DNA from: Acanthaster planci | Taxonomy: Eukaryota > Echinodermata > Asteroidea > Valvatida > Acanthasteridae | DNA: 49,300 nt | Assembly: GCF_001949145.1 (NCBI RefSeq) | Contig: NW_019091360.1 | Location: 211,396-260,695, forward strand | Reading direction: 5' to 3' | Shown here: in pieces, positions 10,599-22,600 of the stretch | Position numbering within the stretch: position 1 is the first letter of the stretch | Layout of the letters: each line of letters starts with the position of its first letter | Position numbers and translations under genes: made by a program | Notes under the pieces: generated by a model | What the model saw: the letters and a program-made list of their open reading frames with translations, nothing else | Database searches by the model: none | What the model was told of the DNA's origin: nothing

Positions 10599-10888
10599 CC
10601 TTACATACCTACTGTGGACATTCCTTTCTTTTCGTTTAGTTAAGAAAACTCAGTGAAAATATTTTTCTTGAACTAAGAACATGATTTTCAACTGTTTTTT
10701 TTGTACAAGGTCTCCTTGACTATTCCTCTTTCTTTCTAAGACAGATTACCCCCACCCCAAAATGCATCTAAACCTCTTTTCCAGAGCAGGGGAAACATTC
10801 TGTGGACGTGTGTAAGTCCACAGAATGTCTTCCTATCCTACATCGTGTGGACATCTTTTGTTCCGAAGTCCACACTGGGTATGTAAGG
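10599..10888. mobile_element. 290-bp MITE with TTA target duplication
   Basis: The left end CCTTACATACCTACTGTGGA is mirrored by TCCACACTGGGTATGTAAGG at the right end, with about 3 mismatches in 21-23 bp. TTA flanks both ends (10596-10598 and 10889-10891). Three-base TWA duplications are typical of PIF/Harbinger elements. No ORF, so non-autonomous. It contains two further hairpins. Confidence 0.6.
10795..10828. repeat. Perfect 13-bp hairpin inside the MITE
   Basis: ACATTCTGTGGAC and GTCCACAGAATGT are exact reverse complements separated by 8 nt. A second, weaker hairpin with GTGTGGAC/GTCCACAC arms follows at about 10846-10875. Confidence 0.8.
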
Positions 10889-11373
10889 TTAGCGCACAAG
10901 CACACACATTTTATTTCAGTGCTGCCATAGTTTATCAAGGGTGACACATAATGATACAGTCATTAACAATTCATATAAAATTGAATGTTAAACTTATAGC
11001 AACATCAAGGTCTGGAGTGAAGCAACAGCTTTTGTTCCCCAGCCTATGGGACAAACAGACAAGAGAGAGATACGTGAAGACAAACTATATAATACAGTTT
11101 TTTGGTGCTCGTCTCCGAAGAACATATTTTGGTCCAGGGGGAGTGAGAACGGGCATTCTAAGTATGGTCCACGGCAAGCTGAATCAGCTGGTATGCGGAT
11201 CAGACCAATAACAGGCTGGGCTTCCTCGCGCGCTTTCCCAGTTTGCGTGGGAAGGCCGTCACTTTCTTGATTTTCCCCACCATACATGTTTGCATCAAAA
11301 TTAATTTCATCTTGGTTCACATCATAATTTTTGTCAAAAATCCTGCCTATCAACATAACTTCTCGAATACTCG
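10889..11373. other. Possible 5' region of Ngaro element A
   Basis: No gene is recognised. A 163-codon minus-strand ORF crosses this stretch and runs into the Ngaro gag on the opposite strand; its composition gives no domain. The left terminal repeat of the Ngaro element should lie here, but I could not match it to a right-end copy. Confidence 0.35.
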
Positions 11374-12954
11374 ATGGCGAAGAGTGGACAAGGTCGGAAG
11401 AGAAAGGCTCCCGAGAGCGCCGGAGCGGCCGCAAAGAAGGGAAATTCGGCCAACGCTTCATGTCCTCCACATCAGACTCGGTCACAGGCCAGAGCTATGC
11501 AGGCATTGCTCGCCCCGCCATCACTGGCTGCAAGCCCGCCAGATGTACATGCGGCCCCGATGACCCCGTGGTGACAAGTCAGCCGAGTCAGATGATCGTA
11601 ACAGCGCCCTCTCGTGGCCAAGGTTCGCAGAGCATGAGCACTGCAACATGTACACCATGCCGTCCTCAGCCGATCTCGTTGCCCGTTCCAGCCCTAAATG
11701 TAGCGTCTTCGTCGGCCCCTCCGAGCTCCCTTCAGCCTATTCCAGTGCTAGTATCTCAGGGGCCCCTTCCTCAACGTTCACTCAGCACTCCGCTGCCAGA
11801 ATTAAGCCAACTTGGTCCCTCAGGAACTTGCCAGTCTTGCCAATGCCAGTCGCAAACGAGCGGTCTAGAGTGCCCGCCAGCCGTTCCGGCATCGTCAGCG
11901 CCGATCGTTCGGTCGATTAGTCATCCATCAACTCATCTTAGCGGGCGCAGTCTTGATGCTCTTCCCCTTCAGCAGGTCGTTTCTGGAGCCCCAGCTACGG
12001 TGACATCCCAACCCACAGGTGTACCATCTCTTCCACCACGACCAGGTGGAGCATGTGGGGCTGGATCCTCTCCAAGTTCAGTGGTGCCTGGCTCGAGTCA
12101 CCGCCCTCTTGGTGAGTATGGCATTCCTATTCAGGGGCCTCCTTTTGCTTGGCACAACACCACTACACAAGGGGTGGACGAGGGTTCTTTAGTTTCAGTT
12201 TGTCATCCCTTGGGGGCTACAATTCTAGCTAGTACTAGAGAGAGGATCATAAAAAGTGAATTCATTGAATGAGATCTGCTTCTGGAGCGCCACTTTCACA
12301 GTTCCCCCAATTCAAACCTCACACTTAGTTTTGACAACTCTGGGCAGTTACTATTGAAAGACACCAAGAAAAAGCCCCGAATTACATCTATTTTGGGCTG
12401 GACGGATGCTTTTCTTGTCTTTTCCTCGATATTTATCGGTGCGCACCCTGAGCAGGCCCAAGAACTCCTTAAGTACATGCATGTGATTAGGATGGCCGCA
12501 GCGCGGTTTGCGGGTAAGGGCTGACTAGAATACGACCGCCAATTCAGGTTGCGCCAACAATTCCACCCTAACAGATCCTGGGCTATCAATGACGGTGAAC
12601 TGTGGGCCCTGTTAGTGACCGCCCCCGCTGGCCCCAGCTTCAGCCTTGGGACCCAAAAAGGGGGTCAATTCTAGCTTTCCCAAGCAGCGCCCTTTCAACT
12701 CCTTTCGTGGCAGGGCTTCATCCCATGGATCCGGATTTTGTTTCGCATTGAACCGCACAGGGTGTACCAATTCCCAATGCAAGTACGCCCACAAGTGTTC
12801 CTCCTGCCAGCACAGAACAACAAATCTAGCGTCTCCCGCCGCTAAGGTGCTACTTCCCACTCCTAGTCCGTGTAACCCAAATATCTCAACAACCTGCATT
12901 AATAAAACCCACTGTTTATGCTGCCTAGCATATACTCCAGTACAGTTGTCTGCT
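11374..12954 (+). pseudogene. Ngaro A gag-like ORF1, broken
   Basis: It probably starts at the ATG 11374 with a basic MAKSGQGRKRKAP segment, then shifts frame into a long Pro/Ser/Thr-rich region (about 11575-12250). After a TGA at 12270-12272 the conserved DIRS/Ngaro gag block follows (GWTDAF, then AHPEQAQELLKYM and an R-x-AAAR stretch). It is cut by TGA 12522-12524. A frameshift near 12645 brings in a C-x7-C-x4-C-x3-H zinc finger at about 12739-12795, the usual nucleic-acid-binding finger of this ORF. Gag would package the element RNA. At least two stops and two frameshifts prevent expression of a full product. Confidence 0.75.
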
Positions 12955-14440
12955 TTATTACCATTTCTTGACCAGTACCCTAATAAAGAGGCTGCGACGT
13001 GCCTACATAATGGGTTTTCCGCTGGGTTCAAACTGGGGTTCCAAGGAGCAAGGACTAGTTTTGATTCTTCCAATGCTCAATCTGTTCACAAACAGAATTT
13101 CCCCAATAGGGCTTGTCCCAAAACCGGAACCAGGACACTATCGTCTTATACATAATTTGTCTTATCCAATATCTGGGTCAGTTAATGAAGGGATCGACAC
13201 ACAGCTTTGCACGGTGCATTACACAAGTTTTGATCATGCAGTCGACTTGGTAGTCGGGGCAGGAAAAGGTGCATTTTTGGCTAAAGCAGATGTAAAATCA
13301 GCATTCCATCTGCTCCCCGTTCACCCTGACGTTTTTTATCTCTTGGGCATCAAATTGCTCAATCACTTTTAAGTTGACAAACCTCTGCCAATGAGGGCTT
13401 CCTGTGCCCCTGCCTTGTTTGAAACATTTTCCACCTTTCTCGAATGGGTGGTAAGGAAAGAGTCGGGTACAGATCGTATCTGTCATTATGTGGATGATTT
13501 CTTGTTCATAGGGAGTTCAAACTCATCAGGAGGTATCTCCTGCCTGGAAATCTTAAACTGTTTCAGGAAAGTTTGCAAAGAGTTTGGAATTCCGTTGGCA
13601 GAAGACAAAACAATCGGCCTGTCCACTAAGCTGACGTTCCTTGGACTTGAGATAAATTCAGTAACCCAAATGGTTTCGGTTCCAGAAACGAAACTCCAAA
13701 ACATCATAGATAAGGTTCAGTCTGTAGCTCAGTCAAAGAAAGTTACCTTAAAGTCCCTGCAGTCCCTCATTGGTTCCTTGTCATTCCTGTGCCGTGCTAT
13801 TCCCCCTGGGTGGGCACTCCTGAGACGCCTCATTGACCTACTCTCAGGTGTTAAGAAGCCCTGGCACTTCATTCAATTGTCGTGGGGTGCCAAAGCCGAC
13901 CTGAATAGGTGGCTAGTATTTCTGCGTAGTTTCAATGGAAGGGCTATCATTCCAGATCGGTTTTGGTTGGAAGACACCGACCTGCAGTTATTCATGGATG
14001 TAAGCGGTGGCATCGGGTTTGGTGGCTACCTCAATGGAAATTGGTTCTGTGACACTTGGCCCCAGTCCGTTTTGGCTGATTCTCGGTCAATCGTATGGCT
14101 GGAATTCTTTCCGGTAGTTGTTGCACTAGCTCTGTGGGGCAGGTGTCTGACAGGTAAGCGGATTATCATTCGCTCTGACAACAAGGCTGTAGTTGCTATT
14201 GTTAATAAACAGTCTTCCAAGTGCCCTAAGATTATGCATTTGGTAAGATTCTTTGTCCTGCGGTGCGCCTCTCGGACAACGTCTCCTTCAAGGCCACTCA
14301 CATTCCAGGTGTTAAAAACCAAATTGCTGACACCTTGTCTCGTTCCCAGATGATCCAATTTCGGGAGCTGGCTCCACATGCGGCCATTCAGGGTACGGAA
14401 ATCCCAGCCTTCCTTTGGAAAATTTAATGGGCGAGGCAGA
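12955..14440 (+). pseudogene. Ngaro A reverse transcriptase-RNase H, broken
   Basis: The N-terminal GFSAGFKLGFQG block (frame 1) shifts at about 13090 into SPIGLVPKPEPGHYRLIHN, then the motif A region LAKADVKSAF at about 13280. A TAA at 13370-13372 follows. Downstream come LPM-x-ASC, the YVDD polymerase motif at 13487-13498 and the thumb block SLQSLIGS. The RNase H part shows FMDVSGG, the WLEFFP glutamate and RSDNKAVV. A frameshift near 14265 moves the end (HIPGVKNQIADTLSRSQ) to another frame. The polymerase and RNase H carboxylates are all present, so damage is confined to the reading frame. Confidence 0.85.
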
Positions 14441-14459
14441 GTGACTCCTCGGAGCTTCC

Positions 14460-15345
14460 ATGGCCAGCAGCATGTGGGTGAGATACAATAGAGGGGTTTC
14501 ACTGTTTCAAGAATTTCGCCTTCAAACCGGCTTACAGACTTGCTGGCCGGCTCCATATGGCCAGGTTGTGGCATTCATAGCTCATTTGTCCCTGCAGGGC
14601 CTGGCCTCCTCCACAATTAGTTCCTACACCTCTGCTATTTCGTTTGTTCACAAAATACACAACTGGCCCGATCCAACTAATAACTTCTTGGTTCAAAAAA
14701 TTAGGGAGGGTTGCCGACGGCAGCCTCATCAGCCAGACAGCCGTCGCCCCATCACAGCTGGCCTCTTGCAGAAGATCTACACCATATTAGGCCACATCAC
14801 TTCATCGGATTTCAAACTTTCCTTGTTTTGTTCTGCTTTCCTCTTAGCGTTCTATGGGTTTTTACAGGTAGGTGAGTTTACTGAAGGCAGTAAACATGCC
14901 GACAGCTCTCGCACTCTGGGGCTCAATGATGTTTGGTTTGAGGGCTCCGATCCATTAGTCATGACTATAAGACTCCGTTTTTCCAAAACCGATCAGCGGG
15001 GAGAGACTGCAACTCTCCGTTTTCATAGTACGCTCCCCCCTTCCTGCTGCCCAGTACACTCACTAGCAGGCTATTTGCACAAGCGGCCCACTTCAGGGGG
15101 GCCCCCTATTCATCCACTTTGATGGATCCCCCCTAACCGCCTTTCAGTTCCGTCACATGCTCAAAAAGTCATTGGAAGCAGCAGGAGTTCCCTCAGCAGG
15201 CTTCAGCGGTCACAGCTTCCGCATAGGAGCCGCCACATCTGTGGCCCTTAATGGTATTTCAGTCTCAGAGATTCAGACTCTGGGTCGTTGGAAGTCCCAG
15301 CGGGTCTAGTTAGGAAAATATTTCATTCCTTTAATGCTAAGTACA
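14460..15345 (+). pseudogene. Ngaro A tyrosine recombinase, broken
   Basis: The core-binding half (about 14500-14760, LASSTISSYTSAISFVHK) is followed by the catalytic half. The first catalytic Arg, normally in FLRVGEF, is Gln here (codon 14865-14867). The Lys of RFSKTD is present. A frameshift near 15115 moves the rest to another frame, where HSFR (His 15211, Arg 15220) and LGRWKS are intact. A TAG at 15307-15309 precedes the probable nucleophile Tyr (TAT about 15319). Integrase function is therefore lost by several independent changes. Confidence 0.8.
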
Positions 15346-15436
15346 ATTCATCAGGTATTACCTGGTCAATTAAATTGACTTTAACACTGGGTTTTGGAAA
15401 GAACTTTGCTCTCGTTTCCTTATTTTATTTATCCAC

Positions 15437-16014
15437 AGGCACTACACGCACATGGGTAATTGGAGACAGCATCGTCTTCAGAGCCAGTCAGTCCGACCCT
15501 CGATATTCAGCTACACAGTGCCTCCAGTGGTTTGGCATGAGGGGAGCAAAACTGATAGAGCTAGTCCCCATGCTCAACCGTCTTTTGAAATCAAGGCCAG
15601 CGCCTAAAACCCTTGTCATTCATCTGGGTACAAACGACTTGTTCTCAACCCCGGTCAGGGAGCTACGTCGTAAGATGAAAATGTACCTCTTTACTGTTCA
15701 GGAAATACTCCCGACCACTCGTATTGTTTGGTCAGATATCTTATATCGATTGTTTTATTATGGGGGAGACAAAAAATGTGGTTGGCAAGACCAATGTTCG
15801 TGCTTTAAACAAGTTTGCTCACAGAGTTTGCCACCAAATCGGCAATGCCAGTGCAATCATTCATGCACACAACATAAATGCATCAGATCAATCCCTATTC
15901 TGGCGCGATGGTCTACACCTCTCCGCTGTTGGCAATATAAAATTCTGCGAGAATTTGCACAACGCGCTGGCCTTCTTTTCACTCTATCCAGATGCACCTT
16001 GTTACCCAGCTTAA
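15437..16014 (+). pseudogene. Ngaro A SGNH (GDSL-type) hydrolase, frameshifted
   Basis: The block I serine lies in WVIGDSIV (GDS codons 15462-15470). The block III Asn lies in HLGTNDL at about 15620-15637. The block V Asp/His lies in RDGLHLS at about 15904-15921. All four SGNH family residues are thus present, but a frameshift near 15758 splits the domain. Ngaro elements are known to carry such a hydrolase of unclear role, perhaps an esterase acting on lipid or carbohydrate ester. It directly follows the recombinase, as in other Ngaro elements. Confidence 0.8.
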
Positions 16015-16534
16015 TGTTTAGGGGTTTCACACACCCCTGGGAGCCGTACCGGTTTGACTATTTAGTCTGGTTAATTTTGTTTTTTTTTTGGGGGGGGGTT
16101 GGCAAGTTTCCTGAATGTCAATTTGTTTGGTGGTATGTCTATTCAATTTGAGTAGGAAATGCCCCTTCTCCAGCCTGGGGACATCTTCCCGGGGCTAGCC
16201 TCCCTGCACCTTGGGGAGGTGGTTTTGGGAAGGAACCCTCCCATTGGGAGGCGGAGTCTACCAGATCGCTACAGGTTAGCAATTTTTCCCAAATGGGGTC
16301 TCTTTTGTTTAGTTTTCGTTGAAGCACAGGGCTGTTCCAGGCGACAGAGCATTCCTTATTTTGATCAAAGTGTTGCTTTCTTGTTTCAAATACAACCAGA
16401 AAACTGGTAAATCTGATCACCAATTAAAGCCCAGCTGGCAGTTTAGTTCGAACTTCATCTGATCTCTTACATATTTTAATACTTTAAATCATGTACTTGT
16501 TCAGTGTTCTTGCTTGTTGAAAAAGTTTGGAAAA
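16015..16534. other. 3' flank of Ngaro A
   Basis: Non-coding. It contains short inverted repeats: AGGGG/CCCCT with a 9-nt loop near 16020, and CCTCCC-ATT-GGGAGG at 16237-16251. This may include the right end of the element, but no terminal direct repeat was matched. Confidence 0.4.
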
Positions 16535-16860
16535 AAGTCAAGAAAATAAATTCGGTGGTGGACAACCAAAGAAACGGCAGAAAGTTGTCTCTGTATTCTC
16601 ATTTCCTCTGGAGCCAAAGAGGTGTAAGGCAGTAATGAAGGCCATACCACCCCTATTACAGTGTTTTGGTATGGAATTCGACAATGAAGTTTGGGTTTAC
16701 TGGTAAAGCTATGGAGAGTGGTTGATGATTGTAGAGAATCATCCAGACTGTTCCAATATAAAGTACCACACCGGGTAACAGTGTTTTGTAACATCCAGCC
16801 TTATCAGATTTGAAGTTCTCAAAGGGTCTCTGCCATGGAATCTGTTTTTGATACAAACCT
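16535..16860 (-). pseudogene. LINE reverse transcriptase C-terminal remnant
   Basis: On the minus strand two overlapping frames give the terminal RT signature YWNSLDDSLQSSTTLHSF, followed by a basic KPKLH. This is the usual end of CR1/L2/jockey ORF2. Only the last 60-90 residues remain and a frameshift splits them. It starts about 400 bp past the Ngaro A hydrolase and points the opposite way. Confidence 0.65.
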
Positions 16861-19090
16861 TGAAAATGCTCTTGTGTGTCTCAGTTAAACCTCATTTTAA
16901 ATTTTTGTTTGACAATTTTAAAGGCAGGGATGAAATTCATCCTAACTTTTCCATATTTTGGATGTTTGGAAAAGTGTGTTAAGGATGCATTGATTTTCTA
17001 TTGATTGAAAGGTCAGGTGCAAAAAGATGCATTGAAGTAGAAGACTTTTCAGTAGAAAAACAAAAAAGGGAATTGCTCTTTTGACTTGGATGAACAATGT
17101 GCCTTGCCAAGATTCTGACAGTTCCATCTTTTTCAAAGTTGTTCTTATGTAAAGACAGAGTGACCAGTTAATCATGCATGTATGTGTGTGCAGGCATGGC
17201 ATACATAGTGTGGAGCTCTGCACAAAAGAAGTCCACATAGTGTAGGGTGGGATGGCGTTGGGTGTCTTTGTATGGGTGTGTGTGATTTTGTTTCTGCATT
17301 CAATTGGGGACCCTGAACAATAGAGGAGAATAAGGTCCCTGACTGACAACTGTGTGTATTGTGCAAATACACACTTCTGTGTGTGTGCACAGTACACTAC
17401 TGAAACCAAACTAAATTTCCAAAATACCAAACATTCCCCTTGGCTCCCAATTTACCATATTCTTTAACAGAATATTAAAATTGGAATAAATAGAATTAAA
17501 ATATATTTGAGACTTATAACTTGAAAGCTAAAGAAAACTGAGGGTTCTAATTCAAGCAACCAAAACATCAAACAACTAGAAAACCTACTGAAGTCAAAAG
17601 TTGAGCTTTGCCAGATTTTCAAAAATCTGATTTTGCGAACTACATAACATGTCGAAATATTTCTGCATTTTTTTACGGTTTCATGAAGATGCTTCGGGGT
17701 TGCCAAAGTTAGGAATGTATTCTGATGACGCGGGGGCACTGGCTCCTGGCTATTTCATGTTGTTCTTACTATTCTTAGTGGCAAGAACCTGTGCATGTTG
17801 TGCACCATGTTCTTCCACCACACTACGTGTGCAATGCAAGTTGTTTCACATTTGAGGGAAAGCCTGCAGAGTTTGCACACTGCGAAACAAGACAACTGTT
17901 TTATACATGTACTATCAAAGATGCCAACACTGAGAATGAGGAATCTGTGAGGTCGCCCAAAAAAGAGAGAAATTCTATGATTACGTATTTTGGTATGAAT
18001 ACTTACAGTATAGCCTGCACTGGTACATACGTGGCATCATGCACACACTTGGTATAACGGTATAAGGAAAAGGATCCCCTTAAATAGGCTCTGCCAAAAT
18101 CTGCTTACAATCTTAACTATTCTAAGAGGTCAAAGATTTTGGCAATCACGGTCAATTCTTTATCAACACATGTGGTGGCCAAGCACATTAAACTTCACCA
18201 GTTTCACTTTTGTATATTACTCTCCTTCGTTTTCTTTCTAATCACCATACTGTGCAATGCGACAAATACTGGTATCCAGCCCCGTGCATAAACTTACATT
18301 TGCAAAGTACCTGTGCACCAGTTGAGAATTTCGCTGGCCATCACACTCAGTGCATCCTTACATACATGTACATTCGGTAATTTTTCAAATGCCTTATGGA
18401 TCACCAATAGTGAAATGACATGAAACTAAAACTAAAGAAGCTGATTTAACTTGGCATGGGCTTTAACTGACTATTTCGGCATAAAAAGTTCCCAAGCAAT
18501 ATATCAGAAACACATAAACATAATATGAATGAGTTGGACCCTTGATGTACTGCATGCGTGTACACTGTGTATTACAGCTGGTTTGGCGGGATGGGACACA
18601 TGCGTAAAGGTTGGTCAGTTTCATAAATGGGTAAGAAATACGACAAAGACGACAAAAAAGAATTATTCCTGCCTCAAAATTGGCTTTAATATAACTGCAA
18701 AGACTGGCAAAATGCAAAACCAATACAAATATTCATGGAATTTTTTTTTAAATTTGTTTTAAAATCTGGACGGATTTAAAAGGTGGCCATAAGTTTATAA
18801 AGTTGACCTTCAATCCTGAAGCCTTCCGGTGAAATTGGAAGGATTGGCATCACTGTATTATGACTCTATACACCCTCATTTACACAAATATTTATGATAA
18901 GAATTAATACACTGTTAGATGACATGTGCACGTCACGGAGATAGATATAATAATGACCTAGAGGGCGTACTAGCCTGAATGCTGTGCCGAAAAGGAGCAA
19001 ACAAAAGTCTGATCACACTAGCGCTATTAGTTGGCCGTGCTCGCTCGTGCTGTGATTTATCTTATCTTCTCCTACCGTAAGAACATCCTA
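16861..19090. other. No gene recognised
   Basis: Mixed-composition DNA with short CA/TG-rich runs around 17170-17400. ORFs of 70-160 codons exist on both strands, but none shows a domain, repeat match or paired splice signals. Confidence 0.5.
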
Positions 19091-19097
19091 AAGAAAT

Positions 19098-19172
19098 ATG
19101 CCTGAAAGCTGTGCAGCTTCTGGATGCACCAATCAGCGAAAGAAGGGAATTGGTGTTTCATTTCATAATTAA
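19098..19172 (+). pseudogene. THAP-domain N-terminal fragment
   Basis: The ATG at 19098 opens 24 codons beginning MPESCAASGCTNQ and containing GVSFH, then TAA at 19170. The THAP zinc finger typically starts MP-x-C-x4-C-x-N and continues with an ISFHRFP block before a C-x2-H pair. Only this first part is present, and the stop falls where FHRFP would continue. No donor precedes the stop. It may be a decayed first exon of a THAP gene or of a P-element-like transposon; chance is possible, but the match includes spacing and the initiator Met. Confidence 0.45.
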
Positions 19173-19541
19173 GTAGACGCTAGCCTAGGCCCTCACCATG
19201 CTAACATGAGGCCTATTTTCCTAATGATTATGTTGTGGTTATCATGGTAATTTACAATTTATACAAACCTTAACATTAGGCTAAATTTGGCATGTTTGGC
19301 ATTTGCTATCTTAGTCCAAGTAACGTAAGTTTACCTGGGGTTTTGGTCGCCTGACCAAACAACACACACTAGTGACATAGTGGCAAAAATTCTTGATATT
19401 GATGAAGGAATTTTTTATTGGGCCCTTCATGCCTTTTGATGCAGTGATATTTATGATTTTGAAGAGATGATAGATTTACAGTGGAAAAAATGCTTTCTTT
19501 CTGAAGTATATGCTATCAGATTTTATGTATGAATACCTACA

Positions 19542-19625
19542 GACCCGTAAACAGGGCCGATGTATACTCCTCCATTATATATTGTCTATGACGGAGGAGT
19601 ATACGTCGGGCCCTGTTTACAGGTC
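19542..19625. repeat. 84-bp imperfect foldback
   Basis: Arms of 32-33 bp (19542-19573 and 19593-19625) pair with two substitutions and one indel around a 19-nt AT-rich loop. The core arm sequence is GTATACTCCTCC / GGAGGAGTATAC, with GTAAACAGGG / CCCTGTTTAC outside. It is probably a small MITE or a hairpin-forming remnant. Confidence 0.8.
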
Positions 19626-22600
19626 CAGTATACTTATAGACTGACAATGTAGGTACTGCAAAATACCTGCAAATCATTTTTTGAGATTTGAGGAAGGTGA
19701 GCATGGTTTTGTTTGGAGATGAATTTCGGATGATTTTGAGCATGTACCAGTCACGCCAGCCTATCAAAATACTAATGTCAAAGTGGCTAATGACTGAGGA
19801 CAAAATTTGTTTACTTCATCATTCATGATTGCTGACATGTCTGATGGTTGATATCCCAATTTGTGGAAATGTGGTAGGGATTAGGCCTGTGTTTGTATTT
19901 GTAGCTTTTCTCGAATGGGATTCAATGAAATGTAAATCTAGCAATGGCTGTACATACATGTACATGTACATGTGTGCAGCAACTGAGCTGGAATTTTAGG
20001 CAATACGTATATTCATAAATTCAAATAGCCTCCTTTCTCAGAATTGGTGTGATTTGGCGACTTTTTTTTAATGACATCTAACGTTTGTGGTCTAGATTTT
20101 GTTGTCCAAAACATTCACTTGTCAATAGACCCACTCTGCATTAATGTTCCAAAACTTCCCAAATAGAAAATATGCAATTTTACTTAATGTGTGTGTATGT
20201 ATGTCAGAATAAACAGTATTCGAAATTCAAGACTTTATGACCCAAATAATTAGGCTTCAGTGCTGCAGACATCGAGCAGTCCCATATGGCGCCTAAACGA
20301 ACATGATATTCATTTTTGCAGATTTTGCTAAGCCCCTTGCTGGCTCAAATATCAAGTTCGAATCACAGGTATTGACTCTAGATACATGACTGGACAGTCA
20401 CAATGTTGTTTCTGCCACCTGTCTCATATAAGGTGTCATGTCCGTTACGCAAAGTGTCATGTCCGTTATGCCATTTGTATAAAACTAGAAGTGGTAAGGA
20501 AAATGAAAATTAACACATTACTTTTTAAAAATATTTAAGAGCTTAAGTGCAATTTGAAGCATTACTTTTTTCACTGAAGTGAACATTTTTCATGGAATTG
20601 CCCAAGTACACCGCATGCTTTTTGTCAACGTATACAATGTACATTCTATGCATGCATGTTGTGTACATGTATATCAATTCTGTGAGATTTTAAAACAACT
20701 GATCAGGATGACATGACATCGAAATACACTTTCAGTGGGTTTGCAAGCATCTGGAAAGAAGGATTTTTGTGTTTTAATAGGCTTATAGATTTTTATGGAA
20801 AAAGTGAACGATTATCAAGGTAAATATAAAGCAAGGCAAAACTGGCCATGAGGAGGGAGATTTTTGGGAGACACCTCAGCCAGTGAGAAGGGCAACAACG
20901 GCACTGGCCGTCGTTCATTTCAAGGCCTGGATATCTCACTCACATTTTTTTCAAAAGGGTAAAGAGGAAAAGTTAACACAAAATTATTTTTAATTTTTTT
21001 TTACACTCAAATGATTTGAAAGGCAAAATGGTGTGCTCTCAAGTGACAAAAGAAATGATCATTTTGCCAAACAGGAAAACCCCTGGCCCTGCCCTGACCA
21101 AGCAAGAAAGCATACAGAGGGCTGTGTGTGTCGCGCTGCGGTGTGTGCCGAACAAAAGAATTGCCACCAAAAGGACACAGTTTTGGTGGTTTATTTTATT
21201 GATAAGTAGAATAGAAAATTTTTCATAAGAAAAACATGCAATCACAGCAAACTGATGATATTACGATTTTAAAAGAAATTTATTTTTTTATATAAGGAAA
21301 CAACCACTTATACCATCTCCAATAGCTGCAGTGGGGATAAGTAGGGTTGCTTGTGCAATGCGAGCTTGGGAACTTGTTTGCTCAAAATCCAGATAACTCA
21401 AATTATCCTATCCATTCCTCTGAGGTTCACGTTATTAAGAATTTACTGTAAGTTTTTTTCCTGACAGGTGACTGGCTTGGAGAAAGATCTGATGAGGTAT
21501 GCACCAACTGAGGAGTTTCTATGTTAACCACATGCTGCCCGGGAACCCGGTTTTGGGCACATAGGCTGAATACACAAAGCCGGGGAGCCTGAAACTGGAC
21601 AAAAGAGCTGGGCCTTGTAACAAAAGACCGTACTACAAAAGACAGAGCAGCTGGCAATCCCCAATATTTTTTCAGTTGTCAATAGCGGAGTAAATCCATC
21701 CTTGTTTTGAAAGATAATACCACTGTTTGTGGCATTCAGCCCAAGCGGATTACCACCGGGGACAAAAGCGTTCCAACGATGAGTGATACAATACTGCTGC
21801 ACACTAAAATGGCCCCTATGCCCCTTGAAAAGACATCAGCAGAGCACTGTGCCAGTTTATAACACCGCACAATCTGGGCTCTTTTACAAGGCTGCAGGCC
21901 TGGCTGAAATACTCCGGCATCAATAGATGTTGCCTATCAGATTACAGTAGCCACCAGACAGTCCTTCATGTGGGTGTAAACTTCCAGTAAATAAAGTTAT
22001 GATTTTTTTAAGAATTTGGAAACAGAAAAATTCGGAAATAGGTACATGTACATGTATACGTCATCCAACTTCATATTCCACCTTGCAGCAAGTGGTTCAC
22101 ATGCACAGGGAAGATGAATGAGTATCCCCCGACAATTTAGGTAGGATACTACTGTGGAATTGTTTTCACCTGAATGAAGTTGTTTAATACGCTGTTGGGT
22201 GTATGTTGGAGGGCTTTGAGAACTGTCAGAAGCTCCAATTGGTTGATGTGAAGGTGTTGTTCCAATGGAGACTATTCTCATTGAATCTCGTCATGATAAC
22301 CATGAGTGATAATGACCGACCTATGGCCATATCGGAAACAGTGTTGTAGTCAAGACTATCCCAAGACCAGACACAAGATAAGTCACAAGTGACATGGTGA
22401 AAAATGACAGTTCATTTGAATAGCTTTTGATTTGAATTCAGACTGGAGGTCTTGTGCTGGTCTTGTGAATGTCTTAAGTGGTCTCAACTACAACACAGGT
22501 CCGAAACAGGCTTCCAGGGGGACGGCTTCAAGTTACTCTATTGTCTATGCATCTCTGCGTATTTCCAATGGAGCGAAGACTTAGACCTATAGCTCTAGAC

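Larger units (their letters stand above)
11374..16150 (+). mobile_element. Ngaro-type tyrosine-recombinase retrotransposon A
   Basis: The order gag, reverse transcriptase-RNase H, tyrosine recombinase, SGNH hydrolase on one strand is diagnostic of Ngaro elements. These copy RNA to DNA and integrate with a tyrosine recombinase rather than a DDE integrase. Every ORF carries frameshifts or stops, so the copy is dead. Exact ends are not visible. The split direct repeats expected for Ngaro were searched for by eye and not found; the coordinates cover coding content only. Confidence 0.85.

Noticed and set aside
10994-11485. 163-codon minus-strand ORF
   Set aside because: It overlaps the start of the Ngaro A gag on the other strand and shows no domain, promoter or splice signal.
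17205-17245. Hairpin resembling that of the TTA MITE (TGTGGA ... TCCACA), considered as a second copy or a Ngaro terminal repeat
   Set aside because: Similarity is limited to the stem core; flanks and loop do not align.
21427-22281. Minus-strand ORFs that look moderately protein-like, considered as further exons of the ciliary gene
   Set aside because: No ASH-type motif, no paired splice sites in a compatible phase, and several frames overlap.
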